64,000 bases of DNA. It comes from Nocardioides sp. (GTDB lineage Bacteria > Actinomycetota > Actinomycetes > Propionibacteriales > Nocardioidaceae). Under the pieces are notes generated by a model that was not told the origin of the DNA, ran no database searches, and saw only the letters and a list, made by a program, of their open reading frames with translations. Shown one piece after another: positions 7,151 to 15,263 of the stretch. Each line of letters opens with the position of its first letter. Position 1 is the first letter of the stretch. Made by a program: the position numbers and the translations under genes. The stretch spans positions 1-64,000 of the forward strand of contig NZ_JASBRN010000025.1 in NCBI RefSeq assembly GCF_030149505.1, given 5' to 3'.

Positions 7151-9565
7151 ATGCGGACGAGTCGTGCCGTGCTGTCGGTGGTGCTGCTGTGCGGAGGGCT
7201 GGGCACGACCGGGCCCGCGAACGCGCACGAGGGGCAGGTGGGCCCCGCCGGTGGTGAGCGGCCCGCCGCGGGTCCCGGCCTCTTCTCCACGACGGCGTCG
7301 GCGCCGGCGCGGGCGGCCGAGCCCGGTCTGCCCGACCGCTTCCGTGACGAGGTGGTCATCGGCGGCCTCACCGAGCCGACGTCGGTGTCCTTCGCGCCCG
7401 ACGGCACGGCCTTCGTCTCGCAGAAGTCCGGCGCCGTCCTGACCTACGACCGCCAGCCCGACGGCACGTACGCCGACCCGAGCCCCGGGCAGTTCGTCGA
7501 CCTGCGCGCGCAGGTGCACAACTACTACGACCGCGGGCTGCTGAGCCTCGACGTCGACCCCGACTTCCCGCGCCGGCCCTACGTCTACGTCGTCTACGCC
7601 TGGGACGTCGACCCCCGCGACCCCGGCCGGGTCCCGGGCTGGGGCGAGCCCGACGGCTACTACGACGAGTGCCCCGAGCCGACCGGCACCAGCCCGGACG
7701 AGCAGGCCGTCGGCTGCGTCGTGCAGGCACGCGTCTCGCGCCTCACCGCCGTCCGGGGCCCCGACGGCTGGGTGATGGCGCCGGACGGTGAGCAGCCGCT
7801 GCTCGACGACTACTGCCTGCAGTTCCCCTCGCACGCGGCAGGCTCGGTCCAGGTTGGACCCGACGGCGCGCTCTACGCCACGGTCGGCGAGGGCGCGTCG
7901 TTCGACTTCGCCGACTACGGCCAGGTCGGCAACCCGTGCGGGGACCCGCAGGACGAGGGCGGCTCAATGCGCAGCCAGGACCTGCTGACCACCGGCGACC
8001 CGGTCGGCCTCAACGGCTCGGTGGTCCGGATCGACCCCGACACCGGCGCCCCCGCGCCGGGCAACCCCGTGCACCCGCAGGGGGGCGTCGCCTCGAGCGC
8101 GATCGCCATCGGCCTGCGCAACCCGTTCCGGTTCACCTTCCGCCCGGGCGCCGGCGACCGGCCCGAGCTGTGGGTCGGCGACGTCGGCGGCAACGGCTTC
8201 GAGGAGGTCGACCGGGTCGTCGACGCCTCCGCCGTCGGTGCCTCCGCGCGCAACTTCGGCTGGCCCTGCTTCGAGGGCCCCGGCCGCAACCCCGAGTTCC
8301 AGGCACTCGACCTGCCGGTCTGTGAGCGGCTCTACCGCGAGGGCGGGGTGGCGGCGCCGTACTTCGCCTACGAGACCCGGGGCGACAGCCTCTCCGACGA
8401 CGAGGGCTGCGCGAGCGGCACCGCGTCGATCTCCGGGGTGCAGTTCCTCGGCGCGACCTACCCGTCGAGGTACGCCGGGGGGCTGGCCTTCAGCGACTTC
8501 TCTCGCCAGTGCGTCTTCGTGCTGCTGCCCGGTGCCGACGGGCTGCCCGACCCCGACCGGGTCGAGCCGCTCGTCACCGGCGCCCGGTCGCCTGTCGACC
8601 TCACCACCGGTCCCGACGGCGATCTCTACTACGTCTCCTACGGCACCGACGAGCGCGGCTTCCCGCTGCCCGGCAACGGGGCGATCCGCCGGGTGCACCA
8701 CTACCCGGGCAACCTGCCGCCCACCGCGCGCCTCGAGGTCGAGGGCGAGCCCTACGGCGACGTCCCGCTCGAGGTGTCCCTCGACGCGTCCGGCAGCCGC
8801 GACGAGGGGTCCATGACCTACGCATGGGACCTCGACGGCGACGGGGTCTACGACGACGCCACCGGTCCGAGGGCCGGCCGCACCTACACCGACGGGGACA
8901 CCAACGTGCTGGTCGGCGTGCGGGTCACCGACGAGGACGGCGCCACGAGCACCGCCCAGCAGTGGCTCTACCCGGGCAACACCCCGCCGACGCTGACCAT
9001 CGAGAAGCCGACCGACACCACCACCTTCGCCGTCGGCGACCAGATCGACCTCGTGGCCAGCGGCAGCGACGCCGAGGACGGCAGCTACGCCTCGCGTGCG
9101 GACAAGTTCTCCTGGACCGTCTCGGTGCGGCACTGCCCGTCGGTGTGCCACACGCACCCGTTCACGACCTTCCAGTACCAGAACGTCGTCGAGGGCAGGT
9201 TCTTCGCACCCGACCACGAGTACCCCTCGACGATCCTGCTCACGGCCTCGGTGATCGACGACCGCAACATGACCACGTTCCGCTCCATCGAGCTGCAGCC
9301 CCGCCCCAGTGAGCTGGTGCTGACCAGTCGCCCCGCCGGTGCGCGGCTCAAGGCGACCGGGCACGTCGGCGAGGGCACCTACACCTACATCGAGAACAGC
9401 CGGCTCACGGTCTCCGCCCCCAAGCGGCAGAACATCCGCGGCAAGGTCTGGCTCTTCGAGCGGTGGAGCGACGGCGGGGCGCGCACGCACGAGGTGGTCG
9501 CGGCGCAGGGTGGCGTCGACCTGCGCGCGGTCTACCGCGCGAAGAAGGGCAAGCGCAAGCGGTAG
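7151..9565 (+). CDS. Secreted PQQ-dependent sugar dehydrogenase-like protein with PKD domain
   Basis: The 804-residue exported protein has a signal peptide (about residues 1-26, ending ANA), a soluble glucose/aldose dehydrogenase-type beta-propeller from about residue 55 to 510 (starting LTEPTSVSFAPDGTAFVSQKSG, with GLRNPFRFTFRPG and GDVGGNGFEEVDRV motifs), a PKD domain from about 519 to 605 (DASGSRDEGSMTYAWDLDGDG) and a second Ig-like region. The tail is basic (KKGKRKR). The family oxidises sugars with PQQ outside the membrane, but PQQ use is inferred only from homology and no pqq genes lie in the window. It converges on the fructosamine-kinase-like gene with a 13-bp gap. Confidence 0.8.
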   Translation: MRTSRAVLSVVLLCGGLGTTGPANAHEGQVGPAGGERPAAGPGLFSTTASAPARAAEPGLPDRFRDEVVIGGLTEPTSVSFAPDGTAFVSQKSGAVLTYDRQPDGTYADPSPGQFVDLRAQVHNYYDRGLLSLDVDPDFPRRPYVYVVYAWDVDPRDPGRVPGWGEPDGYYDECPEPTGTSPDEQAVGCVVQARVSRLTAVRGPDGWVMAPDGEQPLLDDYCLQFPSHAAGSVQVGPDGALYATVGEGASFDFADYGQVGNPCGDPQDEGGSMRSQDLLTTGDPVGLNGSVVRIDPDTGAPAPGNPVHPQGGVASSAIAIGLRNPFRFTFRPGAGDRPELWVGDVGGNGFEEVDRVVDASAVGASARNFGWPCFEGPGRNPEFQALDLPVCERLYREGGVAAPYFAYETRGDSLSDDEGCASGTASISGVQFLGATYPSRYAGGLAFSDFSRQCVFVLLPGADGLPDPDRVEPLVTGARSPVDLTTGPDGDLYYVSYGTDERGFPLPGNGAIRRVHHYPGNLPPTARLEVEGEPYGDVPLEVSLDASGSRDEGSMTYAWDLDGDGVYDDATGPRAGRTYTDGDTNVLVGVRVTDEDGATSTAQQWLYPGNTPPTLTIEKPTDTTTFAVGDQIDLVASGSDAEDGSYASRADKFSWTVSVRHCPSVCHTHPFTTFQYQNVVEGRFFAPDHEYPSTILLTASVIDDRNMTTFRSIELQPRPSELVLTSRPAGARLKATGHVGEGTYTYIENSRLTVSAPKRQNIRGKVWLFERWSDGGARTHEVVAAQGGVDLRAVYRAKKGKRKR

Positions 9566-9578
9566 CCCTCGCCGGTGG

Positions 9579-10472
9579 TCACAGGTAGCGGCCGGCCAGC
9601 CCGGCGGCGCGGGCGGCGTACCCACCGCCGAAGAGGCACGCGTGCACCAGCAGCGGGAAGAGCTGGTGCAGCGCGACCCGCTCCTGCCAGCCCTCGGCCA
9701 GCGGGGAGACCGACTCGTAGGCCTCGAGCAGCTGCGGCAGGTGCGGCAGCCCGAACAGCGCGAGCATGGCGAGGTCCACCTCCCGGTGGCCGCCGTACGC
9801 CGCCGGGTCGACGAGCCAGCCGCGCGCCGGTGACCCCGGCGACTGGAGCGACGGTCCGCCCCACACGACGTTGCCGTTCCACAGGTCGCCGTGCAGCCGG
9901 GCCGGTGGCTCCTCGGGGAGCAGCGCCGTGAGCCGGCCGACGACCGCCTCGACGGTCGCGGCCTGACCGGCGGTGACGTGCCCGCGGTCGCGGCCGAGCT
10001 TGAGGTAGGGCAGCAGCCGGCGCACGGCGTAGAACTCGGCCCAGGTGTCGGTGGGCCGCTGCGGCAGCGGCAGCCGCCCGATGAAGCCGTCGCGCTCGGC
10101 GCCGAAGCCGGGGGCGCCGGCGGCGTGGGTGCGCGCCAGCCCGCGGCCGAGCTCGGCGGCCGCCTCGGGGGTGGCACGCACCGGCTCGACCCAGCGCACC
10201 ACCAGGCAGTCGGGGGCGACGGCCAGCAGCTCGGGCACGGGTGCGCCGTCGTCGTGCTCGGCCGCCTCGGCCAGCCAGCGCAGCCCGGCGGCCTCGCTCT
10301 CGAAGAAGCCGTCGGGCACGTGCGGTGCGGTCTTGGCCAGCGCCGTGGTGCCGTCGGAGAGCCGCAGCTTGGTGGCGTGGCAGGTGTCCCCCCCGGCCAC
10401 GTCGGCGGTCGCCACGACGGCGGTGCCGAGCAGCTGCTCGGCCCGCTGCGCGATCCGCGGGGCGCGGGTCAC
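9579..10472 (-). CDS. Fructosamine kinase / aminoglycoside phosphotransferase-fold protein
   Basis: The 297-residue kinase-fold protein has the catalytic loop LHGDLWNGN (H194, D196) and the Mg-binding D222 in VDPAAYGGHREVDLAM. Both match the fructosamine-3-kinase family, which phosphorylates ketoamines formed by protein glycation so that they decompose. Bacterial members may act on low-molecular glycated compounds. The start ATG 10472 overlaps the stop of the phosphatase gene by 4 bp, so the two are probably co-transcribed, and the pairing of a kinase with a phosphatase is common in actinobacteria. Confidence 0.82.
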   Translation of the reverse strand: MTRAPRIAQRAEQLLGTAVVATADVAGGDTCHATKLRLSDGTTALAKTAPHVPDGFFESEAAGLRWLAEAAEHDDGAPVPELLAVAPDCLVVRWVEPVRATPEAAAELGRGLARTHAAGAPGFGAERDGFIGRLPLPQRPTDTWAEFYAVRRLLPYLKLGRDRGHVTAGQAATVEAVVGRLTALLPEEPPARLHGDLWNGNVVWGGPSLQSPGSPARGWLVDPAAYGGHREVDLAMLALFGLPHLPQLLEAYESVSPLAEGWQERVALHQLFPLLVHACLFGGGYAARAAGLAGRYL

Positions 10473-11044
10473 GAGGCGTCCGGCCCCGCCCCGGCCGGAG
10501 GCCCGGCCAGCCCTGCGAGCACCGTCGGCAGCGCTGCGACCAGGGCGTCGCTCGTCCGCTCGACCATCCTCAGCACCTCCTCGAACCCGGAGTCCCCACC
10601 GTAGTAGGGGTCAGGGACCTCGCCACCCCGCCCGTCGGGGTCGAGGTCGCGGAAGAGCCTGACCCGCTCCGCCTCCGCGGTCGCGCCGGTGCCGGCCGCG
10701 AGGGCGCGCGCATCGGCGAGGTTCTGCTCGTCCATGGTCAGCAGCAGGTCGTGGTCGCCGAACCACTCCGGGGTCAGCTGCTGGGCCCGGTGGCGGCTCG
10801 GGTCGAGCCCGGCGGCGCGCAAGGTGGCCGCGGCGCGCGGGTCCATCGGCTTGCCCTCGTGCCAGCCGGCGGTGCCGCAGGAGTCGACGACGACGTACGG
10901 CGCCAGGCCGGCGGCGTCGACCCGGTCGCGCAGGACGACCTCGGCCATCGGGGAGCGGCAGATGTTGCCGAGGCAGACCAGGCCGATCCGGTAGCGGCCC
11001 GGCCGGCGCGGCGGCGGGAGGAGGGACCCGTCGGTGGAGGTCAC
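10469..11044 (-). CDS. Low-molecular-weight protein-tyrosine phosphatase
   Basis: The 191-residue protein has the signature P-loop CLGNICRS (nucleophile C24, phosphate-binding R30) and the general acid D145 in VPDPYYGG, so the catalytic set is complete. It would remove phosphate from tyrosine residues in the cytoplasm. Length is slightly above the family norm because of an N-terminal Pro-rich extension of about 18 residues and a Gly/Pro-rich tail. It lies 8 bp downstream of the small membrane protein gene, same strand. Confidence 0.9.
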   Translation of the reverse strand: MTSTDGSLLPPPRRPGRYRIGLVCLGNICRSPMAEVVLRDRVDAAGLAPYVVVDSCGTAGWHEGKPMDPRAAATLRAAGLDPSRHRAQQLTPEWFGDHDLLLTMDEQNLADARALAAGTGATAEAERVRLFRDLDPDGRGGEVPDPYYGGDSGFEEVLRMVERTSDALVAALPTVLAGLAGPPAGAGPDAS

Positions 11045-11052
11045 GGCGCGGG

Positions 11053-11433
11053 TCAGTCGTCCTTGCCGAGGACGTTGTCGACCAGCCAGGTCACGAGGGT
11101 GATGACGATCGCGCCGCCGACCGCGGGCCAGAAGCCCGTGACCCGGAAGCCGATGTCCAGCGCGCCGGCGATGGCGTCGGTGAGCAGCAGCATCGCCGCG
11201 TTGATGACGAGCAGGAACAGCCCCAGGGTCAGCAGCACCAGCGGCAGGGAGAGCAGGGTGAGGGCCGGCTTGAGGACGGCGGTCACCGTGCCGAGGATGA
11301 GCGCCACCAGCAGCAGCGGGAGGATCTTCTCGGACAGCTCGGCGTCGCGCGGGGTGAAGCGGATGCCGTCGATCAGCCAGGCCGCGACGGCCAGCGCGAC
11401 GGCGTTGGTGAAGAGCCAGGTGACGATGCGCAC
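11053..11433 (-). CDS. Small integral membrane protein (phage holin family 4 / PF04020-like)
   Basis: The 126-residue protein is almost entirely hydrophobic with four predicted membrane helices (starting VTWLFTNAVALAVAAWLIDG, the last LVTWLVDNVLG). The pattern is that of the widespread bacterial family named after a holin superfamily; members are usually chromosomal and the name is not evidence of prophage. GTG 11433 is chosen because it begins at the first helix; the frame extends 10 codons further upstream. Function is unknown. Confidence 0.75.
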   Translation of the reverse strand: MRIVTWLFTNAVALAVAAWLIDGIRFTPRDAELSEKILPLLLVALILGTVTAVLKPALTLLSLPLVLLTLGLFLLVINAAMLLLTDAIAGALDIGFRVTGFWPAVGGAIVITLVTWLVDNVLGKDD

Positions 11434-11495
11434 CGTTCGATCATGGCAGGGAGGGGCTCCCACGGGGCGACCCGGGGACCACTAGCCTCGGGGCG

Positions 11496-12071
11496 GTGTT
11501 CCCGGTCGGTGGTGTGGGCGTGATGCTCGTGGGCGTCGCGGTGACCGGCCTGCTCAGCGCGGTCCTCGCGACGGTCCTGGCCCGGCGTACCGGCGCCTCC
11601 TGGGCGTGGTCCCTGGCGCTGCTGCTCTGGTCGCTGGCCGCGATCGGCTTCGTCACGCTGATCCCCGCCGACGGCAGCCCGGGCGTGGTCTACGCCGACC
11701 AGCGCTACTACAACTCCTGCTCCTTCGACTACGGCGGTCCGGCGCCGGAGGGCTTCTGGGTCCTCTCCGGCGGCCAGCGGCTGCTCAACGTGCTGGTCTT
11801 CGTGCCGTCGGGCGCGCTCCTGGTGCTTGTCCTGGGCCGCTGGCGCAGCGCCTGGTGGACCGTGCCGATCGGCCTGGTCGGCCTGGGACTGGTCTCGGTC
11901 GGCATCGAGGCGACCCAGCAGGTGCTCTCGAGGCTCGACCGGTCCTGCGACGTCACCGACGTGGTCGACAACCTCACGGGTGCAGGCATCGGGGTCGCCC
12001 TCGGGCTGGCGTTCCTGCCGCTGGTGCGGCCGTGGCGCCGGGGTCGACCGCGGGCCGCGCAGCGGTCCTAG
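11496..12071 (+). CDS. VanZ-family membrane protein
   Basis: The 191-residue protein has four membrane helices and the VanZ-like core NVLVFVPSGALLV, an E-Q pair after the third helix (GIEATQQ) and the conserved RSCDVTDVVDNLTGAGIG. VanZ confers low-level teicoplanin resistance in enterococci, but most chromosomal relatives have no proven role. GTG 11496 or ATG 11523 may be the true start. It is divergent from the holin-like gene (62-bp gap) and lies 9 bp before pat. Confidence 0.78.
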   Translation: MFPVGGVGVMLVGVAVTGLLSAVLATVLARRTGASWAWSLALLLWSLAAIGFVTLIPADGSPGVVYADQRYYNSCSFDYGGPAPEGFWVLSGGQRLLNVLVFVPSGALLVLVLGRWRSAWWTVPIGLVGLGLVSVGIEATQQVLSRLDRSCDVTDVVDNLTGAGIGVALGLAFLPLVRPWRRGRPRAAQRS

Positions 12072-12080
12072 GGTGGCGGC

Positions 12081-13151
12081 ATGGCCGACACCCCCCAGCC
12101 CCGGGCGCACATCCGCGACATCCCGGCGTACGTCCCCGGCAAGCCGCCCACCCCGCGGCCGGACCTGGTGACCTACAAGCTCTCCAGCAACGAGAACCCC
12201 TACCCGCCGCTGCCCGGCGTCGTGGAGGCCGCGCACGCCGCGGTCGCGACGATGAACCGCTACCCCGACATGGGCAACGCCCTGCTCTACGCCGGCCTCG
12301 CCGAGCGGCTCGGCGTCCCGGTCGAGGACCTGGCCGCCGGCACCGGCTCGGTCGCGCTGGTCTACCAGCTGCTCAGCGCCTTCTGCGACCCCGGCGACGA
12401 GGTCGTGCACGCCTGGCGCTCCTTCGAGGCCTACCCGATCGCCATCACCACCGCCGGTGCGGTCTCGGTGAAGGTGCCGGTCACCGAGGACGGTCGCCAC
12501 GACCTCGACGCGATGGCCGCCGCGATCACCGAGCGCACCAAGGTCGTGCTCGTCTGCACCCCCAACAACCCCACCGGCCCCTCGGTCACCCAGACCGAGC
12601 TCGACGCCTTCCTCGCGCGGGTGCCCTCGCACGTGGTGGTCGTCGTCGACGAGGCCTACCTGGAGTTCGTGCGGATGCCCGACGCGGTCGACGGCGTCGC
12701 GACCTACCGCGCCCACCCCAACGTCGTGCTCTTCCGGACCTTCTCCAAGGCCTACGGCCTCGCCGGCTTCCGGGTCGGGTACGCCGTCGCGCAGGCGCCC
12801 GTCGCCGCGGCCCTGCGCGCGGTCTCGCTGCCCTTCGGCGTCAGCGCGGTCGCGCAGGTCGCGGCCCTGGCGTCCCTCGACGCCGAGGACGCGCTGCTCG
12901 AGCGGGTCGACGCGCTCGTCGCCGAGCGCGACCGGGTGGGTGCCCGGCTGCGCGAGGTCGGGTGGCAGGTGCCGGAGGCCCAGGGGAACTTCTTCTGGTT
13001 CGCCCTCGGCGAGCGGACCGCGGAGTTCGCCGCGGCCTGCGACGAGGCCGGCATCGTGGTGCGGCCCTTCGCCGGCGAGGGCTGCCGGGTCTCGGTCGGG
13101 GAGACCGAGGCCAACGACCGGCTGGTCGAGGTGGCGGCGCGGTTCGTGTGA
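12081..13151 (+). CDS. pat: Aromatic/histidinol-phosphate aminotransferase (Pat/HisC2)
   Basis: The 356-residue fold-type I PLP enzyme has [13 protein letters not shown] near the N-terminus, NPNNPTG-type [18 protein letters not shown] and the PLP lysine K223 in [11 protein letters not shown]. The sequence follows mycobacterial HisC2/Pat closely (YPD, GSVxLxxQL, WRSFExYP), which transaminates aromatic 2-oxo acids. No his genes are adjacent, which favours Pat over a his-operon HisC, though histidinol-phosphate activity cannot be excluded. It follows the VanZ gene by 9 bp. Confidence 0.85.
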   Translation: MADTPQPRAHIRDIPAYVPGKPPTPRPDLVTYKLSSNENPYPPLPGVVEAAHAAVATMNRYPDMGNALLYAGLAERLGVPVEDLAAGTGSVALVYQLLSAFCDPGDEVVHAWRSFEAYPIAITTAGAVSVKVPVTEDGRHDLDAMAAAITERTKVVLVCTPNNPTGPSVTQTELDAFLARVPSHVVVVVDEAYLEFVRMPDAVDGVATYRAHPNVVLFRTFSKAYGLAGFRVGYAVAQAPVAAALRAVSLPFGVSAVAQVAALASLDAEDALLERVDALVAERDRVGARLREVGWQVPEAQGNFFWFALGERTAEFAAACDEAGIVVRPFAGEGCRVSVGETEANDRLVEVAARFV

Positions 13152-13208
13152 CCCGGGCGGGCTCCTCGGGTGAGCAGGCTGGTTGAAGTCTCACCTAGCC
13201 TCGGGCGC

Positions 13209-14171
13209 ATGAGCGATGAGACACCGTCGTACGTCGAGGAGGGCGGCTTCGAGCGGGACATGACCTACGTCCCGGACCGGATCACCCGCGGTGGCGCCAA
13301 GCCCGAGCACGGGCCCGTCAACGGTGAGCTGTGGCCGGTCGAGCCCGGTCGCTACCGCCTGGTCGCCGCTCGCGCCTGCCCGTGGGCCAACCGCGCGATC
13401 ATCGTGCGCGAGCTGCTCGGCCTGCAGGACGTCATCTCCCTCGGCACCCCCGGCCCGACCCACGACGCGAAGTCGTGGACCTTCGACCTCGACGCCGGGG
13501 ACAAGGACCCGGTGCTGGGGATCCACTGGCTGCGCGCGGCCTACGACAAGCGCTTCCCCGACTACCCGCGCGGCATCACGGTGCCCGCGATCGTCGACGT
13601 CCCCTCCGGCGAGCTGGTCACCAACGACTTCCCGTGGATCACCCACGACCTCTTCTTCGAGTGGCGCGACCACCACAAGCCCGACGCCCCTGACCTGTGG
13701 CCCGAGGACCTCCGCGAGGAGATGGAGGAGGTGATGGAGCGGGTGTTCACCGAGGTCAACAACGGCGTCTACCGCTGCGGCTTCGCCGGGGACCAGGGCT
13801 CCTACGAGTCGGCGTACGACCGGCTCTTCGACGCCCTCGACTGGCTCGAGGAGCGGCTCTCGACCCGCCGCTACCTCATGGGCGAGGCGATCACCGAGGC
13901 CGACGTGCGGCTCTTCACGACCCTGGCGCGCTTCGACGCGGTCTACCACGGCCACTTCAAGTGCAACCGCAACAAGCTGACCGAGATGCCGCACCTGTGG
14001 GGCTACGCGCGCGACCTGTTCCAGACCCCCGGCTTCGGCGACACCATCGACTTCGCCCAGATCAAGGCGCACTACTACGTCGTGCACTCCGACATCAACC
14101 CGACCGGGATCATCCCCAAGGGGCCGGACGAGTCGCTCTGGCACACGCCCCACGGGCGCGAGCGCGTCTGA
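13209..14171 (+). CDS. Glutathionyl-hydroquinone reductase-like thiol transferase
   Basis: The 320-residue protein belongs to the Xi-class GST family (YqjG/ECM4-like). The active-site motif ACPWANRA places the cysteine at residue 57. The C-terminal half has the conserved NNGVYRCGFA and YLMGEAITEADVRLFTTLARFDAVY segments. These enzymes reduce glutathionylated hydroquinones; in an actinobacterium the co-substrate is probably mycothiol, which is inference. ATG 13209 is selected because the in-frame extension upstream is not conserved in type. A perfect 9-bp hairpin follows the stop. Confidence 0.88.
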   Translation: MSDETPSYVEEGGFERDMTYVPDRITRGGAKPEHGPVNGELWPVEPGRYRLVAARACPWANRAIIVRELLGLQDVISLGTPGPTHDAKSWTFDLDAGDKDPVLGIHWLRAAYDKRFPDYPRGITVPAIVDVPSGELVTNDFPWITHDLFFEWRDHHKPDAPDLWPEDLREEMEEVMERVFTEVNNGVYRCGFAGDQGSYESAYDRLFDALDWLEERLSTRRYLMGEAITEADVRLFTTLARFDAVYHGHFKCNRNKLTEMPHLWGYARDLFQTPGFGDTIDFAQIKAHYYVVHSDINPTGIIPKGPDESLWHTPHGRERV

Positions 14172-14174
14172 CCG

Positions 14175-14195
14175 GTCGGGCGCAGGGCGCCCGAC
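14175..14195 (+). terminator. GC-rich hairpin after the thiol transferase gene
   Basis: GTCGGGCGC (14175-14183) and GCGCCCGAC (14187-14195) form a perfect 9-bp stem with a 3-base loop, starting 4 bases after the stop codon. There is no U-tract, as is usual for actinobacterial terminators. Confidence 0.55.
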
Positions 14196-14205
14196 TGTGC
14201 GTACG

Positions 14206-14258
14206 CCGATCTGGAGGTCCTGCACCGAAGCAGGTTCAGTCGAGGACCTCGAGATCGG
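14206..14258. terminator. Dispersed hairpin element, copy 1, between convergent genes
   Basis: CCGATCTGGAGGTCC (14206-14220) pairs with 14244-14258 with one mismatch. The loop keeps the ACCGAAGCAGGT core, itself a small hairpin. A near-identical element lies at 52284-52334, also between convergent genes, so it is a repeated element and probably a bidirectional terminator. Confidence 0.65.
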
Positions 14259-14307
14259 CCCGCTCGACGCGTCAGGTCACCGGAGGGCGCCCGGCGGCGC
14301 CGCGGGA

Positions 14308-14526
14308 TCAGCTGCTCTTGGCCTCGACCTCGCTCTTGAGCTTGAGGACCTTGCCGCCATCCTCCTGCTCGATGAGGTACGCCGGGTCGTCCTTGCTCCC
14401 GTCGCGGGTGATCTTCTCGCCCTTGATCTGGCGGGTGACCTTCTCGCGGTGGATCTCGGCGACCTTGCCCTCGGCAGTCGAGCCGCCCCACTTCCAGGTG
14501 ACCTTGCTGCCCTTGCGGATGCTCAT
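14308..14526 (-). CDS. Small HVA1/DUF2945 (Tudor-like) protein
   Basis: This 72-residue protein begins MSIRKGSKVTWKWG and is rich in lysine and glutamate. The stretch GKVAEIHREKVTRQIKGEKI and the segment DDPAYLIEQEDGGKVLKLKSEV match the small hypervirulence-associated TUDOR-domain family common in bacteria. No biochemical role is established for the bacterial members. It starts at ATG 14526, is downstream of the SRPBCC gene on the same strand (89-bp gap) and converges with the thiol transferase gene. Confidence 0.78.
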   Translation of the reverse strand: MSIRKGSKVTWKWGGSTAEGKVAEIHREKVTRQIKGEKITRDGSKDDPAYLIEQEDGGKVLKLKSEVEAKSS

Positions 14527-14615
14527 GGACCGACCGTAGGCAGGCTGCCGCCCGGCCCCGCACACCCGGCGGAGGACACCCGCAGGGCTGGTGTGGGCCG
14601 CGTGGCAGCGCGGGG

Positions 14616-15083
14616 TCAGCGCGAGGCGTCGGCCTCCGCGGCGGCCTTCAGCTTCACCAGGGTGGCCTCGATCGCCTGCTGGGTCTTGTCGCCGAAGAGC
14701 GTGGACAGCAGCGCTCGGCCGGGGGCCGGGTAGTGGGAGAGGTCCCAGGTCTCGGTCACCTCGGTGCCGCCGTCGGGGGTGGGCGTGAGCTCGTAGCGCC
14801 AGCGGTGCAGCCCGGCGTGCCGCCAGGCGATCAGCCGGTCGGTCTCGAACTCCACGACCTTGTTGCTGATCCGGTAGGGCGCGCCCATCTTCATGCTCAT
14901 GCCGAACCGCGAGCCGAGCTCGAGGCGGTCCGGGCCGGAGACGGCGTCGCGCACCGTGCCGGAACCGTCGATCCGGGAGTGCTGGCGCGGGTCGGCCACG
15001 ATCGCGAAGACCGTGGCCGGGGGAGCGGCGACGGTCGTCGTGGCGGAGCGGTTCTTGGACGTCTTCGCGTGGGGGGAGGCCAT
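14616..15083 (-). CDS. SRPBCC-fold protein (polyketide cyclase/START-like)
   Basis: The 155-residue protein has a Ser/Thr/Lys-rich N-terminus followed by a typical SRPBCC opening, TTTVAAPPATVFAIVADPRQH, and the family's later elements IAWRHAG, WRYELTPTPDGGTEVTETWDLS. Such domains bind hydrophobic ligands and include cyclases, dehydratases and lipid carriers; none can be assigned here. It is divergent from the branched-chain dehydrogenase operon with a 180-bp gap. Confidence 0.78.
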   Translation of the reverse strand: MASPHAKTSKNRSATTTVAAPPATVFAIVADPRQHSRIDGSGTVRDAVSGPDRLELGSRFGMSMKMGAPYRISNKVVEFETDRLIAWRHAGLHRWRYELTPTPDGGTEVTETWDLSHYPAPGRALLSTLFGDKTQQAIEATLVKLKAAAEADASR

Positions 15084-15150
15084 GGCACCGAGCGTATGGA
15101 CCGGGTTGGAACGCGCACCGCACCCGGCTGTTACGTTGGTCCCATCGGGA

Positions 15151-15166
15151 TGTGTCCCGGGTCACA
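15151..15166. promoter_or_regulatory. CRP/GlxR-like palindrome upstream of the bkd operon
   Basis: TGTGTCCCGGGTCACA differs from the CRP-type consensus TGTGA-N6-TCACA by one base and lies 98 bp before the E1 alpha start. It sits in the divergent gap, so it could serve either direction. Visual match only. Confidence 0.35.
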
Positions 15167-15263
15167 ACCGCGCCACCCCAGCGGTCCAGCCCGAGGCCCA
15201 CCGGACCCAGCGCCCCGGCACGGAGACCCCACCGCCGGGCGAGGCAGAAGGAGACCAGCGCAG

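Noticed and set aside
11053..11433. Holin-family name considered as evidence of prophage
   Set aside because: This family is widespread as chromosomal membrane proteins, and no phage genes, integrase or attachment sites are near.
12081..13151. Aminotransferase considered as the histidine-pathway HisC
   Set aside because: No his genes adjoin, and the sequence follows mycobacterial HisC2/Pat more closely; kept as Pat with the alternative noted.
14206..14258. Hairpin considered as a riboswitch
   Set aside because: It lies between convergent gene ends rather than upstream of a start, and a second copy has the same context.
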